DNA of 53,423 nucleotides from assembly GCF_001654985.1 (NCBI RefSeq), contig NZ_LXEU01000057.1:1-53423 (forward strand), in the 5' to 3' direction. The position numbers and the translations under genes are program-made. The notes under the pieces are model-generated. The model did no database searches, was not told the origin of the DNA, and was given only the letters and a program-made list of their open reading frames with translations. This document shows positions 1 to 9,533 of the stretch, in pieces (positions within the stretch are counted from its first letter, which is position 1; the number at the start of each line of letters is the position of its first letter). This DNA comes from Kluyvera georgiana ATCC 51603. Its GTDB lineage: Bacteria > Pseudomonadota > Gammaproteobacteria > Enterobacterales > Enterobacteriaceae.

Positions 1-16
1 GGCCTTGGCCCCTTTT

Positions 17-1537
17 TTATTGTAGTAAGGTTTGTAGATGGGCGAGCATTCTGTCGATACCGCGATAGCTGAGCGCCTCCTGCAAATGATGTTTGGCAAT
101 ATCCTCAACCCCCTCCATATCCGCCAGCGTACGCGACACCTTTAGCAGACGTTGCCAGGCGCGAATAGATAACCCCAAACGCGTTAACGTCTGTTCGAGC
201 CATAACGCATCCGCCTCCCCCAGGGAACAATACTGCCGAATGTCGCTGCTGCCTAAATGCGCATTAAGCTTTCCCTGGCGTGCATACTGGCGTTGCTGCG
301 CCACGATAACCCGTCGCTGTACCGTCTGACTGTTTTCTCCCGTATGCACAGACTGGCTAAGCAGACCTGGCGGCGGCAGCGGTATCTCTAGCGACAGATC
401 AAAGCGGTCAAGAAACGGACCAGAAAGCCGATTGAGGTAACGCAACGTCTGCTCTGGCGTACAGCGATTATGCTGCCCCTCGTAGTGCCCGGTCGGACTC
501 GGATTCATGGCCGCAATGAGCTGAAACCGCGCGGGATAGGTAATTTTTGCTCGCGTACGTGAAATGTGAATCTTGCCGGACTCAATTGGTTCTCGCAGTG
601 CATCCAGAACCCGACGTTCAAATTCCGGTAGCTCATCGAGAAACAGGATGCCGTTATGGGCGAGAGAGATCTCGCCTGGCGCAGGAATTGACCCTCCGCC
701 GACCATTGCTGTCAGGGAAGCGCTATGATGAGGCGCACGAAAAGGACGGCGGCGCCATTCGTTTTGTACGCGATAGGTATTCTCCAGACTCATAATGGCA
801 GCGCTTTCCAGCGCTTCGCGATCGCTAAGCGGCGGAAGCAATCCGCGCATTCGTGTGGCGAGCATCGTTTTTCCTGTACCCGGCGGCCCAATGAGCAAAA
901 GATTATGGCCACCGGATGCCGTTACCTCCAACGCACGTTTACCCTGCTGCTGACCCATCACTTCGTTTAAATCTTCACACGCCACCGCCGTCGGTAGGCT
1001 CTCCGGCGGTGGCAGGCGTAAGTTCTGTTTTCCTTCAAGAAAGGCGCAGACTTCAAGAAGATGACCGGCAATGAGGCAGTCGCTACCGCCCAGCAGGCTA
1101 ACCAGCGGAGCGTCATCGTCGGACAGCACAATCTGGCGACCGGCGTGGGTTGCCTCCATTGCAGCCGATAGCGCCCCAGGAATGCCGCGTAGCGCGCCCG
1201 TGAGCGCTAATTCTCCTACAAACTCATACTGCCCCAGTTTTTGGCTATTAAGCTGCTCAGAAGCCGCCAGGAGCGCAATAGCGATAGGTAAATCATATCG
1301 CCCGCCTTCCTTGGGGAGATCGGCGGGCGCCAGATTGATGGTTATCTTCTTTGCCGGAAAGGTATAACCGCTGTTGATGATGGCGCTACGCACCCGGTCA
1401 CGGGCCTCTTTGACGGTGGTTTCCGGTAACCCCACCATGACCAGACCGGGCAACCCCTGGCTGATATGCACTTCGATAGTAATGAGTGGGGCACTGATTC
1501 CCAGTGCGGCGCGTGTATAGACGACGGATAGCGACAT
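17..1537 (-). CDS. comM: YifB/ComM family Mg-chelatase-like AAA+ ATPase
   Basis: The 506-residue protein has the expected family layout. An N-terminal ChlI/Lon-like domain (about residues 1-170) is followed by a Mg-chelatase-type AAA+ core, with Walker A GPPGTGKT at about 217-224 and Walker B ILFLDE near 300, then a C-terminal helical domain. The start is supported by the AGGGAGG ribosome site just upstream on the minus strand. ComM homologues are known as hexameric helicases that help branch migration during natural transformation. In enterics the role is less clear and the gene is usually called yifB. It is divergent from the ilv operon, as in E. coli. The stop lies 16 bases from the window edge, so its terminator is largely outside. 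Confidence 0.95.
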   Translation of the reverse strand: MSLSVVYTRAALGISAPLITIEVHISQGLPGLVMVGLPETTVKEARDRVRSAIINSGYTFPAKKITINLAPADLPKEGGRYDLPIAIALLAASEQLNSQKLGQYEFVGELALTGALRGIPGALSAAMEATHAGRQIVLSDDDAPLVSLLGGSDCLIAGHLLEVCAFLEGKQNLRLPPPESLPTAVACEDLNEVMGQQQGKRALEVTASGGHNLLLIGPPGTGKTMLATRMRGLLPPLSDREALESAAIMSLENTYRVQNEWRRRPFRAPHHSASLTAMVGGGSIPAPGEISLAHNGILFLDELPEFERRVLDALREPIESGKIHISRTRAKITYPARFQLIAAMNPSPTGHYEGQHNRCTPEQTLRYLNRLSGPFLDRFDLSLEIPLPPPGLLSQSVHTGENSQTVQRRVIVAQQRQYARQGKLNAHLGSSDIRQYCSLGEADALWLEQTLTRLGLSIRAWQRLLKVSRTLADMEGVEDIAKHHLQEALSYRGIDRMLAHLQTLLQ

Positions 1538-1891
1538 AGTTCCTCCCTGAATAGTGACATTATGCGTCGCACTATCGTGGCATTAACCCGGTGTTTGTCG
1601 TATTTACGCGGCGTATTCCTGAGTTTTTACTGATTTTCAGTGCATTTCATTTTTTCTGGAAGCACTCTCGAATAAAGTAACCCGCTCCGAGCATGTAGTT
1701 TTCCCCCGACCTCTTGTCTGCGCTAAAAGGTGAATTTTTTTCATTTCATAAATTCTCTATATAAAACAAATTGTTTTAATCAAATCATTAGCATGGTAAC
1801 CATCCTCGTCATAAAAAAAACTTGTGCTTTTTGTGATGTCTGTGGTAACTCTGTAGGTATTCCTTCGAACAAGATGCAAGAACAGACGAAA
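1538..1891. other. yifB-ilvL intergenic region
   Basis: This 354-bp stretch separates the divergent yifB and ilvL genes. It is AT-rich between about 1720 and 1830, as expected for an upstream promoter region, and contains the likely ilvL promoter listed separately. An in-frame extension upstream of ilvL stays open back to 1730 but has no family support. No other gene was seen. Confidence 0.6.
1831..1859 (+). promoter_or_regulatory. Probable sigma70 promoter of the ilv operon
   Basis: TTGTGA at 1831-1836 and TAGGTA at 1854-1859 are separated by 17 bp. Transcription would begin near 1866, about 25 bases before the ilvL start codon. This fits an attenuation leader that begins shortly before the leader peptide. 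The -10 is a weak match, so the assignment is tentative. Confidence 0.45.
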
Positions 1892-1990
1892 ATGACAGCC
1901 CTTCTACGAGTGATTAGCCTGGTCGTGATTAGCGTGGTGGTGATTATTATCCCACCGTGCGGGGCTGCACTTGGACGAGGAAAGGCTTAG
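1892..1990 (+). CDS. ilvL: ilvGMEDA operon leader peptide
   Basis: The 32-residue peptide runs from MTALLRV to GRGKA. It is extremely rich in Val, Ile and Leu (LVVISVVVIII), the amino acids that control the operon. When their charged tRNAs are scarce the ribosome stalls here and the downstream attenuator does not form. The peptide matches the E. coli IlvL sequence as recalled. The same frame is open further upstream, but the ATG at 1892 gives the known leader length. The attenuator hairpin follows 22 bases after the stop codon. Confidence 0.95.
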   Translation: MTALLRVISLVVISVVVIIIPPCGAALGRGKA

Positions 1991-2012
1991 AAATCAAGCC
2001 TTAACGAACTAA

Positions 2013-2047
2013 GACCCCCGCACCGAAAGGTCCGGGGGTTTTTTTAT
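2013..2047 (+). terminator. ilv operon attenuator
   Basis: CCCCCGCACC and GGTCCGGGGG form a strong hairpin with one C-C mismatch, closed by a GAAA tetraloop and followed by seven T residues. Its place directly after ilvL marks it as the attenuator. It is expected to terminate when branched-chain aminoacyl-tRNAs are plentiful. Confidence 0.92.
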
Positions 2048-2076
2048 GACCTAAAAACAATAACGGGAGGCAGATG

Positions 2077-2127
2077 ATGACACGCAGCATAAAATTCTGT
2101 TTCTCACGATCTACGGCGGGGAACTAA
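2077..2127 (+). CDS. ilvX: IlvX small peptide
   Basis: This short frame lies between the attenuator and ilvG and encodes [16 protein letters not shown] (16 residues). The E. coli IlvX peptide, also 16 residues, shares KFCFSR and the GN ending as recalled. A clear Shine-Dalgarno GGGAGG lies at 2065-2070. It is six bases from the ATG at 2077 and only three from an alternative ATG at 2074, so 2077 is preferred. The stop is two bases before the ilvG start, suggesting translational coupling. Its molecular function is not known to me. Confidence 0.7.
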   Translation: MTRSIKFCFSRSTAGN

Positions 2128-2129
2128 CT

Positions 2130-3776
2130 ATGAATGGCGCACAGTGGGTGGTACATGCGTTGCGAGCGCAGGGTGTTGAAACGGTATTCGGTTATCCTGG
2201 TGGAGCCATTATGCCGGTTTACGACGCGCTGTATGACGGCGGCGTAGAGCATCTGCTGTGTCGACACGAGCAAGGGGCGGCGATGGCAGCCATCGGTTAT
2301 GCACGTGCTACCGGTAAAACCGGCGTTTGTATCGCCACTTCCGGCCCTGGTGCAACCAACCTGATCACCGGTCTGGCCGATGCGCTGCTCGATTCTGTTC
2401 CAGTGGTTGCGATCACCGGTCAGGTTGCCGCACCGTTAATCGGTACCGATGCTTTCCAGGAAGTGGACGTCCTCGGTTTGTCGCTGGCCTGCACCAAACA
2501 CAGTTTCCTGGTGCAATCTCTGGAAGAGCTGCCGCGCGTGATGGCAGAAGCGTTCCAGGTGGCAAACTCAGGCCGTCCTGGCCCGGTCCTGGTGGATATT
2601 CCTAAAGACGTACAGATCGCACAAGGCGAGCTGGATCCGTTCTTCTCTACCGTTGAAAGCAACGAGGTTTTCCCGCATGCCGAAATGGCACTGGCTCAGC
2701 AGATGCTGGCGCAGGCGCACAAACCCATGCTGTACGTAGGCGGCGGCGTAGGGATGGCGCAGGCGGTTCCGGCGCTGCGCGAATTTATGTCTGTGACGCA
2801 AATGCCAGCGACTTGCACCCTGAAAGGTCTGGGCGCGGTACCGGCAGATTACCCGTTCTACCTCGGTATGCTGGGGATGCACGGAACCAAAGCCGCTAAC
2901 CTGGCGGTACAGGAATGTGATCTGCTGATCGCCGTCGGTGCACGCTTTGACGACCGTGTGACCGGGAAGCTGAATACCTTCGCACCGCACGCGAAAGTTA
3001 TCCATATGGATATCGACCCGGCGGAAATGAATAAGCTGCGCCAGACGCACGTCGCGTTGCAGGGCGACCTGAATGCGCTGCTGCCCGCGTTGCAGCAGCC
3101 GCTGTCCATCGACGCCTGGCGACAGTACACCGCCGGGATGCGCGCCGAGCACGCCTGGCGCTATGACCATCCTGGTGACGCTATCTATGCGCCTCTGCTG
3201 CTCAAGCAGCTCTCGGATCGTAAACCGGCGGAAAGCGTTGTCACTACCGACGTGGGCCAGCACCAGATGTGGTCCGCTCAGCACATGACCTACACCCGTC
3301 CGGAGAACTTCATCACCTCAAGCGGCTTAGGCACCATGGGCTTCGGTCTGCCCGCCGCCGTGGGTGCCCAGGTCGCGCGCCCGAACGATACGGTTATCTG
3401 TATCTCCGGTGACGGCTCTTTCATGATGAATGTGCAAGAGCTGGGCACCGTGAAGCGTAAGCAGTTACCGCTGAAGATTGTGTTGCTCGACAACCAGCGG
3501 TTAGGGATGGTTCGACAATGGCAGCAGCTGTTCTTCCAGGAACGTTATAGCGAAACCACCCTTACCGATAACCCCGATTTCCTCATGTTGGCCAGCGCCT
3601 TTGGCATCCCTGGCCAGCACATCACCCGTAAAGACCAGGTTGAAGCGGCACTCGACACCATGCTGGCAAGCGAAGGCCCGTACCTGCTTCATGTCTCAAT
3701 CGACGAACTTGAGAATGTCTGGCCCCTGGTGCCACCTGGCGCCAGCAACTCACAAATGCTGGAGAAATTATCATGA
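2130..3776 (+). CDS. ilvG: Acetolactate synthase II, large (catalytic) subunit
   Basis: The 548-residue TPP- and FAD-dependent enzyme condenses pyruvate with pyruvate or 2-oxobutyrate. This is the first shared step of valine, leucine and isoleucine synthesis. The N-terminal TPP domain shows [14 protein letters not shown] and the catalytic glutamate in [19 protein letters not shown]. The C-terminal TPP/Mg motif [12 protein letters not shown]...NQRLGMV is present. Isozyme II is the valine-resistant form. In E. coli K-12 ilvG carries a frameshift, but here the frame is open from end to end. The stop codon overlaps the ilvM start by four bases (ATGA), indicating coupled synthesis of the two subunits. 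Confidence 0.97.
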   Translation: MNGAQWVVHALRAQGVETVFGYPGGAIMPVYDALYDGGVEHLLCRHEQGAAMAAIGYARATGKTGVCIATSGPGATNLITGLADALLDSVPVVAITGQVAAPLIGTDAFQEVDVLGLSLACTKHSFLVQSLEELPRVMAEAFQVANSGRPGPVLVDIPKDVQIAQGELDPFFSTVESNEVFPHAEMALAQQMLAQAHKPMLYVGGGVGMAQAVPALREFMSVTQMPATCTLKGLGAVPADYPFYLGMLGMHGTKAANLAVQECDLLIAVGARFDDRVTGKLNTFAPHAKVIHMDIDPAEMNKLRQTHVALQGDLNALLPALQQPLSIDAWRQYTAGMRAEHAWRYDHPGDAIYAPLLLKQLSDRKPAESVVTTDVGQHQMWSAQHMTYTRPENFITSSGLGTMGFGLPAAVGAQVARPNDTVICISGDGSFMMNVQELGTVKRKQLPLKIVLLDNQRLGMVRQWQQLFFQERYSETTLTDNPDFLMLASAFGIPGQHITRKDQVEAALDTMLASEGPYLLHVSIDELENVWPLVPPGASNSQMLEKLS

Positions 3777-4039
3777 TGCAACATCAGGTCAACGTGCAGG
3801 CTCGCTTCAACCCGGAAACCTTAGAACGCGTCTTACGCGTAGTGCGTCATCGCGGCTTTCAGATTTGCTCGATGAATATGGAGACCGCCAGCGACGCGCA
3901 GAACATAAATATCGAATTGACCGTTGCCAGCCCACGGTCGGTCGACTTACTGTTTAGCCAATTAAATAAACTGGTGGACGTGGCCTCGGTTGCCGTTCAG
4001 CAGTGTACAAGCACATCACAACAACAAATTCGCGCCTGA
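3773..4039 (+). CDS. ilvM: Acetolactate synthase II, small (regulatory) subunit
   Basis: The 88-residue protein begins [20 protein letters not shown], a single ACT-like domain characteristic of IlvM. It stabilises and activates the IlvG catalytic subunit. The start overlaps the ilvG stop. Two consecutive ATG codons, 3773 and 3776, could both serve. The length matches E. coli IlvM, and the conserved tract [21 protein letters not shown] is intact. The next gene, ilvE, starts 17 bases after the stop. Confidence 0.96.
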   Translation: MMQHQVNVQARFNPETLERVLRVVRHRGFQICSMNMETASDAQNINIELTVASPRSVDLLFSQLNKLVDVASVAVQQCTSTSQQQIRA

Positions 4040-4056
4040 GCGCAATAGGAAGAGAA

Positions 4057-4986
4057 ATGACGACGAAAAAAGCGGATTACATCTGGTTCAACGGTGAGAT
4101 GGTACGTTGGGAAGAGGCAAAGGTGCACGTCATGTCCCATGCTCTGCACTACGGTACCTCCGTCTTCGAAGGCATCCGTTGCTACGACTCTCACAAAGGC
4201 CCGGTCGTTTTCCGTCACCGCGAGCACATGCAGCGCCTGCGTGACTCCGCCAAAATCTATCGTTTCCCGGTCTCTCAGAGCGTTGATGAACTGATGGAAG
4301 CCTGCCGCGCCGTTCTGCGTAAAAATAACCTGACCAGCGCCTATATTCGCCCGCTGGTATTTGTTGGTGATGTTGGTATGGGCGTAAACCCGCCGGACGG
4401 TTACAGCACCGACGTGATCATCGCGGCGTTCCCGTGGGGGGCTTATCTGGGCGCAGAAGCGCTGGATCAGGGGATCGATGCGATGGTTTCTTCCTGGAAC
4501 CGCGCCGCGCCGAACACCATTCCAACCGCTGCGAAGGCGGGCGGTAACTACCTCTCCTCGCTGCTGGTCGGCAGCGAAGCGCGCCGCCACGGCTATCAGG
4601 AAGGGATCGCGCTGGACGTCAACGGTTACATCTCCGAAGGCGCGGGTGAAAACCTGTTTGAAGTGAAAGATGGCGTGCTGTTCACCCCGCCGTTTACCTC
4701 TTCTGCGCTACCGGGCATTACCCGTGACGCGATCATCAAGCTGGCAAAAGACCTCGGCCTGGAAGTCCGTGAGCAGGTGCTCTCTCGCGAATCCCTGTAC
4801 CTGGCCGACGAAGTGTTCATGTCCGGTACCGCGGCAGAAATTACCCCGGTACGCAGCGTTGATGGCATTCAGGTGGGCGAAGGCCGCTGTGGCCCGATCA
4901 CCAAACGTATTCAGCAAGCATTCTTTGGCCTCTTCACCGGTGAAACCGAAGATAAATGGGGCTGGTTGGATCAGGTTAATCAATAA
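4057..4986 (+). CDS. ilvE: Branched-chain amino acid aminotransferase
   Basis: This 309-residue fold-type IV PLP aminotransferase makes the last transamination to Val, Leu and Ile, with glutamate as donor. The protein begins MTTKKADYIWFNGEMVRWEE. The frame is open upstream to 4003, but the ATG at 4057 follows the ribosome site GGAAGAG and gives the standard length. The PLP lysine lies in the AAKAGGNYLSSLL segment, and the substrate-binding tract HYGTSVFEGIR is present. It lies between ilvM and ilvD in the operon, with a 63-bp gap before ilvD. Confidence 0.97.
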   Translation: MTTKKADYIWFNGEMVRWEEAKVHVMSHALHYGTSVFEGIRCYDSHKGPVVFRHREHMQRLRDSAKIYRFPVSQSVDELMEACRAVLRKNNLTSAYIRPLVFVGDVGMGVNPPDGYSTDVIIAAFPWGAYLGAEALDQGIDAMVSSWNRAAPNTIPTAAKAGGNYLSSLLVGSEARRHGYQEGIALDVNGYISEGAGENLFEVKDGVLFTPPFTSSALPGITRDAIIKLAKDLGLEVREQVLSRESLYLADEVFMSGTAAEITPVRSVDGIQVGEGRCGPITKRIQQAFFGLFTGETEDKWGWLDQVNQ

Positions 4987-5049
4987 GATAAATAATGGGG
5001 CGGCACGCACCGCCCCATTAACGAGACAGAGACTGGGAGTAACTAAAGC

Positions 5050-6900
5050 ATGCCTAAATATCGTTCCGCCACCACCACCCACGGCCGCAATATGGCGGGT
5101 GCCCGCGCACTGTGGCGCGCCACCGGGATGACCGATGCCGACTTCGGCAAGCCGATTATCGCCGTCGTGAACTCGTTTACCCAGTTCGTGCCGGGTCACG
5201 TCCACCTGCGCGACCTCGGTAAACTGGTTGCCGAGCAGATTGAAGCCGCTGGCGGCGTGGCCAAAGAGTTCAACACCATTGCGGTGGATGACGGTATCGC
5301 CATGGGCCACGGGGGCATGCTTTATTCACTGCCGTCCCGCGAGCTGATCGCTGACTCCGTTGAGTACATGGTCAACGCCCACTGTGCCGACGCGATGGTC
5401 TGCATCTCGAACTGCGACAAAATCACCCCGGGGATGTTAATGGCCTCTCTGCGCCTGAACATTCCGGTGATCTTCGTTTCTGGCGGCCCAATGGAAGCCG
5501 GGAAAACCAAACTCTCTGACAAAATCATCAAGCTCGACCTGGTCGATGCGATGATTCAGGGCGCAGACCCGAAAGTCTCCGACTCGCAGAGCGAGCAGGT
5601 TGAGCGCTCTGCCTGCCCAACCTGCGGATCGTGTTCCGGGATGTTCACCGCTAACTCGATGAACTGTCTGACCGAAGCGCTGGGCCTGTCGCAGCCGGGT
5701 AATGGTTCGCTGTTGGCAACCCACGCTGATCGCAAAGAACTGTTCCTCACCGCAGGCCAGCGTATTGTTGAGCTGACCAAACGCTACTACGAGCAGGACG
5801 ATGCTTCCGCGCTGCCGCGCAACATTGCCAGTAAAGCGGCGTTTGAGAACGCCATGACGCTGGATATCGCCATGGGTGGCTCGACCAACACCGTTCTGCA
5901 CCTGCTGGCGGCGGCGCAGGAAGCGGAAATCGACTTCACCATGAGCGATATCGACAAGCTGTCCCGTAAAGTGCCGCAGCTGTGTAAAGTGGCGCCAAGT
6001 ACCCAGAAATACCATATGGAAGACGTGCACCGCGCAGGCGGCGTATTAGGCATTTTAGGCGAGCTGGACCGCGCTGGCCTGCTGAACCGCGACGTGAAAA
6101 ACGTTCTTGGCCTCTCCCTGCCGCAGACGCTGGAGCAGTACGACATCACCGTGACCCAGGATGAAGCGGTCAAAAAAATGTTCCGCGCCGGTCCGGCAGG
6201 CATCCGCACCACCCAGGCGTTCTCGCAGGATTGCCGTTGGGATACACTGGATGACGACCGCGCCGAAGGCTGTATCCGCTCGCTGGAGCACGCTTACAGC
6301 AAGGATGGCGGTCTGGCGGTACTGTACGGCAACTTCGCGGAAAATGGCTGTATCGTAAAAACCGCAGGCGTTGACGACAGCATTCTCAAATTTACCGGCC
6401 CGGCGAAAGTCTACGAAAGCCAGGACGAGGCGGTTGAGGCTATCCTCGGCGGTAAAGTGGTCGAAGGCGACGTGGTGGTGATTCGCTACGAAGGGCCGAA
6501 AGGCGGGCCGGGCATGCAGGAAATGCTCTACCCAACCACCTTCCTGAAATCAATGGGTCTCGGCAAAGCCTGTGCGCTGATCACCGATGGTCGTTTCTCC
6601 GGCGGTACCTCCGGCCTGTCTATCGGCCACGTTTCTCCGGAAGCGGCCAGCGGCGGCAATATCGCGATCATCGAAGATGGCGACATGATTGCTATCGACA
6701 TCCCGAACCGTGGCATTCAGCTGCAGCTGAGCGATGCAGAAATTGCTGCGCGTCGTGAAGCGCAGGAAGCCCGCGGCGAACAGGCGTGGACGCCGAAGAA
6801 CCGTGAACGTCAGGTCTCCTTTGCCCTTCGCGCTTACGCTAGCCTGGCAACCAGCGCCGACAAAGGCGCCGTACGCGATAAATCGAAACTGGGTGGCTAA
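5050..6900 (+). CDS. ilvD: Dihydroxy-acid dehydratase
   Basis: The 616-residue iron-sulfur enzyme dehydrates 2,3-dihydroxy-3-methylbutanoate and its ethyl homologue to the 2-oxo acids used by IlvE. Cluster-binding cysteines are visible at Cys122 in [11 protein letters not shown] and in [11 protein letters not shown] (Cys189, Cys192, Cys195). The C-terminal [19 protein letters not shown] motif is typical of the IlvD/Edd family. The length equals E. coli IlvD. The stop is two bases before the ilvA start, so the two genes are probably coupled. Confidence 0.98.
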   Translation: MPKYRSATTTHGRNMAGARALWRATGMTDADFGKPIIAVVNSFTQFVPGHVHLRDLGKLVAEQIEAAGGVAKEFNTIAVDDGIAMGHGGMLYSLPSRELIADSVEYMVNAHCADAMVCISNCDKITPGMLMASLRLNIPVIFVSGGPMEAGKTKLSDKIIKLDLVDAMIQGADPKVSDSQSEQVERSACPTCGSCSGMFTANSMNCLTEALGLSQPGNGSLLATHADRKELFLTAGQRIVELTKRYYEQDDASALPRNIASKAAFENAMTLDIAMGGSTNTVLHLLAAAQEAEIDFTMSDIDKLSRKVPQLCKVAPSTQKYHMEDVHRAGGVLGILGELDRAGLLNRDVKNVLGLSLPQTLEQYDITVTQDEAVKKMFRAGPAGIRTTQAFSQDCRWDTLDDDRAEGCIRSLEHAYSKDGGLAVLYGNFAENGCIVKTAGVDDSILKFTGPAKVYESQDEAVEAILGGKVVEGDVVVIRYEGPKGGPGMQEMLYPTTFLKSMGLGKACALITDGRFSGGTSGLSIGHVSPEAASGGNIAIIEDGDMIAIDIPNRGIQLQLSDAEIAARREAQEARGEQAWTPKNRERQVSFALRAYASLATSADKGAVRDKSKLGG

Positions 6901-6902
6901 TC

Positions 6903-8447
6903 ATGGCAGATTCACAACCCCTATCCGGCTCCCCTGAGGGGGCCGAGTATCTGAGAGCGGTGCTTCGTGCACCGGTCTACGAAGCGGTACAGGTAACGCC
7001 GCTGCAGAAAATGGAAAAGATCTCTTCGCGCCTCGATAACGTGATTCTGGTGAAGCGTGAGGACCGTCAGCCGGTACACAGCTTCAAGCTGCGCGGCGCA
7101 TACGCGATGATGGCGGGCTTAACGCCTGAGCAGAAAGCGCAGGGTGTGATCACCGCTTCTGCGGGCAACCATGCCCAGGGCGTGGCATTCTCCTCTGCTC
7201 GCCTTGGCCTGAAGTCGCTGATTGTGATGCCTGTGGCGACCGCCGACATCAAAGTCGATGCCGTTCGCGGTTTCGGCGGTGAAGTGCTGCTGCACGGCGC
7301 CAACTTTGATGAAGCCAAAGCTAAAGCGATTGAGCTGTCCCAGCAGCAGGGCTTTACCTGGGTGCCGCCGTTTGATCACCCGATGGTGATTGCCGGGCAG
7401 GGCACGCTGGCGCTGGAATTGTTGCAGCAAGACGCGCACCTCGACCGCGTGTTTGTGCCGGTGGGCGGTGGCGGATTAGCGGCGGGCGTGGCGGTGCTGA
7501 TTAAACAGCTGATGCCGCAGATCAAAGTGATTGCTGTGGAAGCCGAAGATTCTGCCTGCCTGAAAGCGGCGCTGGATGCCGGTCATCCTGTGGATTTGCC
7601 GCGTGTGGGTCTCTTTGCTGAAGGCGTGGCGGTAAAACGTATCGGTGACGAAACCTTCCGCCTGTGCCAGGAATATCTCGACGACATTATTACTGTTGAT
7701 AGCGATGCTATCTGCGCGGCAATGAAAGACCTGTTTGAGGATGTACGCGCGGTGGCGGAACCTTCCGGGGCGCTGGCGCTGGCAGGGATGAAAAAATACA
7801 TTGCCCAGCACAATATTCGCGGCGAGCGTCTGGCGCATATTCTTTCTGGCGCCAACGTCAATTTCCACGGTCTGCGCTACGTTTCCGAACGCTGCGAGCT
7901 AGGGGAACAGCGTGAAGCGCTACTGGCGGTGACGATTCCGGAAGAGAAAGGCAGCTTCCTGAAGTTCTGCCAGCTGCTGGGTGGACGCTCGGTGACCGAG
8001 TTCAACTACCGCTTCGCCGACGCGAAAAACGCCTGCATTTTTGTTGGCGTGCGTCTGAGCCGCGGCCTCGAAGAGCGTAAGGAGATCCTTAATCTGCTCA
8101 ATGATGGTGGCTACAGCGTTGTTGACCTCTCCGACGACGAAATGGCTAAGCTGCACGTGCGCTATATGGTCGGCGGCCGTCCGTCGAAGCCGTTGCAAGA
8201 GCGTCTCTACAGCTTTGAATTCCCGGAATCACCGGGCGCGCTGTTGAAGTTCCTCTACACTCTGGGTACGCACTGGAATATTTCGCTATTCCATTACCGT
8301 AGCCACGGCACCGACTACGGCCGTGTACTGGCGGCGTTTGAGCTGGGCGAGAATGAACCGGACTTTGAAACCCGGCTCAATGAACTGGGCTATGAGTGCC
8401 ACGACGAGACCAATAACCCGGCGTTCCGCTTCTTCCTGGCGGGCTAA
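6903..8447 (+). CDS. ilvA: Threonine deaminase (biosynthetic)
   Basis: The 514-residue PLP enzyme converts threonine to 2-oxobutyrate and ammonia, the committed step to isoleucine. The PLP lysine is Lys62 in HSFKLRGAYAMM, and the phosphate loop is VGGGGLAAGVAV. After the catalytic domain (about 1-330) come two ACT-like regulatory repeats, with EEKGSFLKFCQLLGGRSVTEFNYR in the first and ESPGALLKFLYTLGTHWNISLFHYR in the second. These bind isoleucine and valine in the characterised family member. It is the last gene of the ilvGMEDA operon and is followed by a hairpin at 8462. Confidence 0.98.
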   Translation: MADSQPLSGSPEGAEYLRAVLRAPVYEAVQVTPLQKMEKISSRLDNVILVKREDRQPVHSFKLRGAYAMMAGLTPEQKAQGVITASAGNHAQGVAFSSARLGLKSLIVMPVATADIKVDAVRGFGGEVLLHGANFDEAKAKAIELSQQQGFTWVPPFDHPMVIAGQGTLALELLQQDAHLDRVFVPVGGGGLAAGVAVLIKQLMPQIKVIAVEAEDSACLKAALDAGHPVDLPRVGLFAEGVAVKRIGDETFRLCQEYLDDIITVDSDAICAAMKDLFEDVRAVAEPSGALALAGMKKYIAQHNIRGERLAHILSGANVNFHGLRYVSERCELGEQREALLAVTIPEEKGSFLKFCQLLGGRSVTEFNYRFADAKNACIFVGVRLSRGLEERKEILNLLNDGGYSVVDLSDDEMAKLHVRYMVGGRPSKPLQERLYSFEFPESPGALLKFLYTLGTHWNISLFHYRSHGTDYGRVLAAFELGENEPDFETRLNELGYECHDETNNPAFRFFLAG

Positions 8448-8461
8448 GCACCGTTTCACGG

Positions 8462-8495
8462 GGGATAACCATCGCGGTTATCCCTTATTATTTCA
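8462..8495 (+). terminator. Probable terminator of the ilv operon
   Basis: GGGATAACC (8462-8470) and GGTTATCCC (8476-8484) make a perfect 9-bp stem with a five-base loop, followed by TTATTATTTCATTTT. The T tract is interrupted, but the position 14 bases after ilvA supports a terminator. Confidence 0.75.
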
Positions 8496-8549
8496 TTTTC
8501 CTGTCTATGTACCTCTCTATTATTCCTGTTAGCGTGTTCTTACTATAAA

Positions 8550-8569
8550 AATGTGATGCAATTCATAAT
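8550..8569 (+). promoter_or_regulatory. Candidate CRP-binding site upstream of the PTS operon
   Basis: TGTGA at 8552-8556 and TCATA at 8563-8567 are separated by six bases and flanked by A/T-rich sequence. This matches the CRP consensus TGTGA-N6-TCACA at nine of ten core positions. It lies about 125 bases before the EIIA start codon. Catabolite control of a sugar PTS operon would be expected, but the site is a prediction by eye. Confidence 0.45.
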
Positions 8570-8692
8570 AAAACGCTCACCGCGTTGCGCCAGGTTCTGG
8601 TCATCTTTTGGGGGCAATTCTTCTCGCTCGACCGTAACTCCTGAATTAACATTGTCGGTAGTTAATTTTTAGCGGTTAGAGAGGATATTCGG

Positions 8693-9208
8693 ATGAGAGC
8701 GGATATAGTTGATACCCCGAATGAAAATGCGCAAGGAAGTAAATATTTCACGCCTCAGCTTACGTTCCTGGACAAGCATTATAATAATTCCACGGACTTT
8801 TTTTCTTCGATATTTTTACTGCTGAAAGAAAAAGGCTACGTTCGGGAGTCTTTCCTCGATGCCATTCTTGCCAGAGAAAAAGCTTATCCAACCGGGTTAC
8901 CCACGCTGCCGGTGGCTATCGCGCTGCCACATACCGATCCCCAGCACGTCATCCGTCCCTTTATCTCTGTTACGCGGCTGTCACAACCTCTCGCCTGGCA
9001 GGAAATGGGGAATGACGACAACACGCTCTACGTTCAATTTATTGTTCTCCTTGGTTTTATCGACCACAGCAGCCACCTGACAGCGCTGCAAAACCTGATG
9101 GACTGCCTTGCTGATGAGCAGGTCGTCCAGACCCTACGCGAGATAGAAGATGTAGATACCTTTCTCTGTACCCTCACATCAAGACTGCAATTGGATAAGG
9201 ATTTATAA
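8693..9208 (+). CDS. PTS EIIA component, GatA/fructose-mannitol type
   Basis: The 171-residue protein is a PTS EIIA domain that passes phosphate from HPr to its EIIB partner. The active-site histidine is His80 in AIALPHTDP, the signature of the mannitol/fructose/galactitol EIIA fold. The start ATG follows GAGAGGA. It opens an operon with separate EIIB and EIIC genes, the GatA-GatB-GatC arrangement, and the EIIB start lies one base after the stop. The transported sugar cannot be told from this domain. Cytosolic. Confidence 0.88.
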   Translation: MRADIVDTPNENAQGSKYFTPQLTFLDKHYNNSTDFFSSIFLLLKEKGYVRESFLDAILAREKAYPTGLPTLPVAIALPHTDPQHVIRPFISVTRLSQPLAWQEMGNDDNTLYVQFIVLLGFIDHSSHLTALQNLMDCLADEQVVQTLREIEDVDTFLCTLTSRLQLDKDL

Positions 9209-9209
9209 A

Positions 9210-9488
9210 ATGAAAAAAGTCATTGTTGCCTGTGGAAGCGGCGTTGCGACCTCACAAACAGTTGCCAGTAAAGTGACTCGCTTATTGAATGAACGTAATC
9301 AATCACATATTAAAGTTGAAGTAATCGACCTTAAATCTCTCGATAACCATATTAAGGATAGTGCTGCATATATCGCAATTACGAAAGTTGATAAGCAATA
9401 TCCTATCCCCGTAATTAACGGTATTGCATTTCTGACCGGTATGGGTATGGAACAGGAATTACAAAAGGTCATTGATGCCTGTAAATAA
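9210..9488 (+). CDS. PTS EIIB component, GatB type
   Basis: The 92-residue protein begins MKKVIVACGSGVATSQTVAS. The phosphocysteine is Cys8 in the P-loop-like ACGSGVATS, as in galactitol EIIB. It would accept phosphate from the EIIA encoded immediately upstream and give it to the incoming sugar bound by EIIC. The gene starts one base after the EIIA stop and is followed 45 bases later by EIIC, so the three form one transport unit. Confidence 0.9.
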   Translation: MKKVIVACGSGVATSQTVASKVTRLLNERNQSHIKVEVIDLKSLDNHIKDSAAYIAITKVDKQYPIPVINGIAFLTGMGMEQELQKVIDACK

Positions 9489-9533
9489 GGCGTAGCTCTT
9501 TAATCCGTATAATTATTTTAGTGGAGAAGTGCT

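Noticed and set aside
1730-1891. In-frame upstream extension of ilvL
   Set aside because: It covers the promoter region; the ATG at 1892 gives the known 32-residue leader peptide.
2568-3284. 238-codon open frame on the minus strand inside ilvG
   Set aside because: Antisense shadow of ilvG, explained by codon bias in the real gene.
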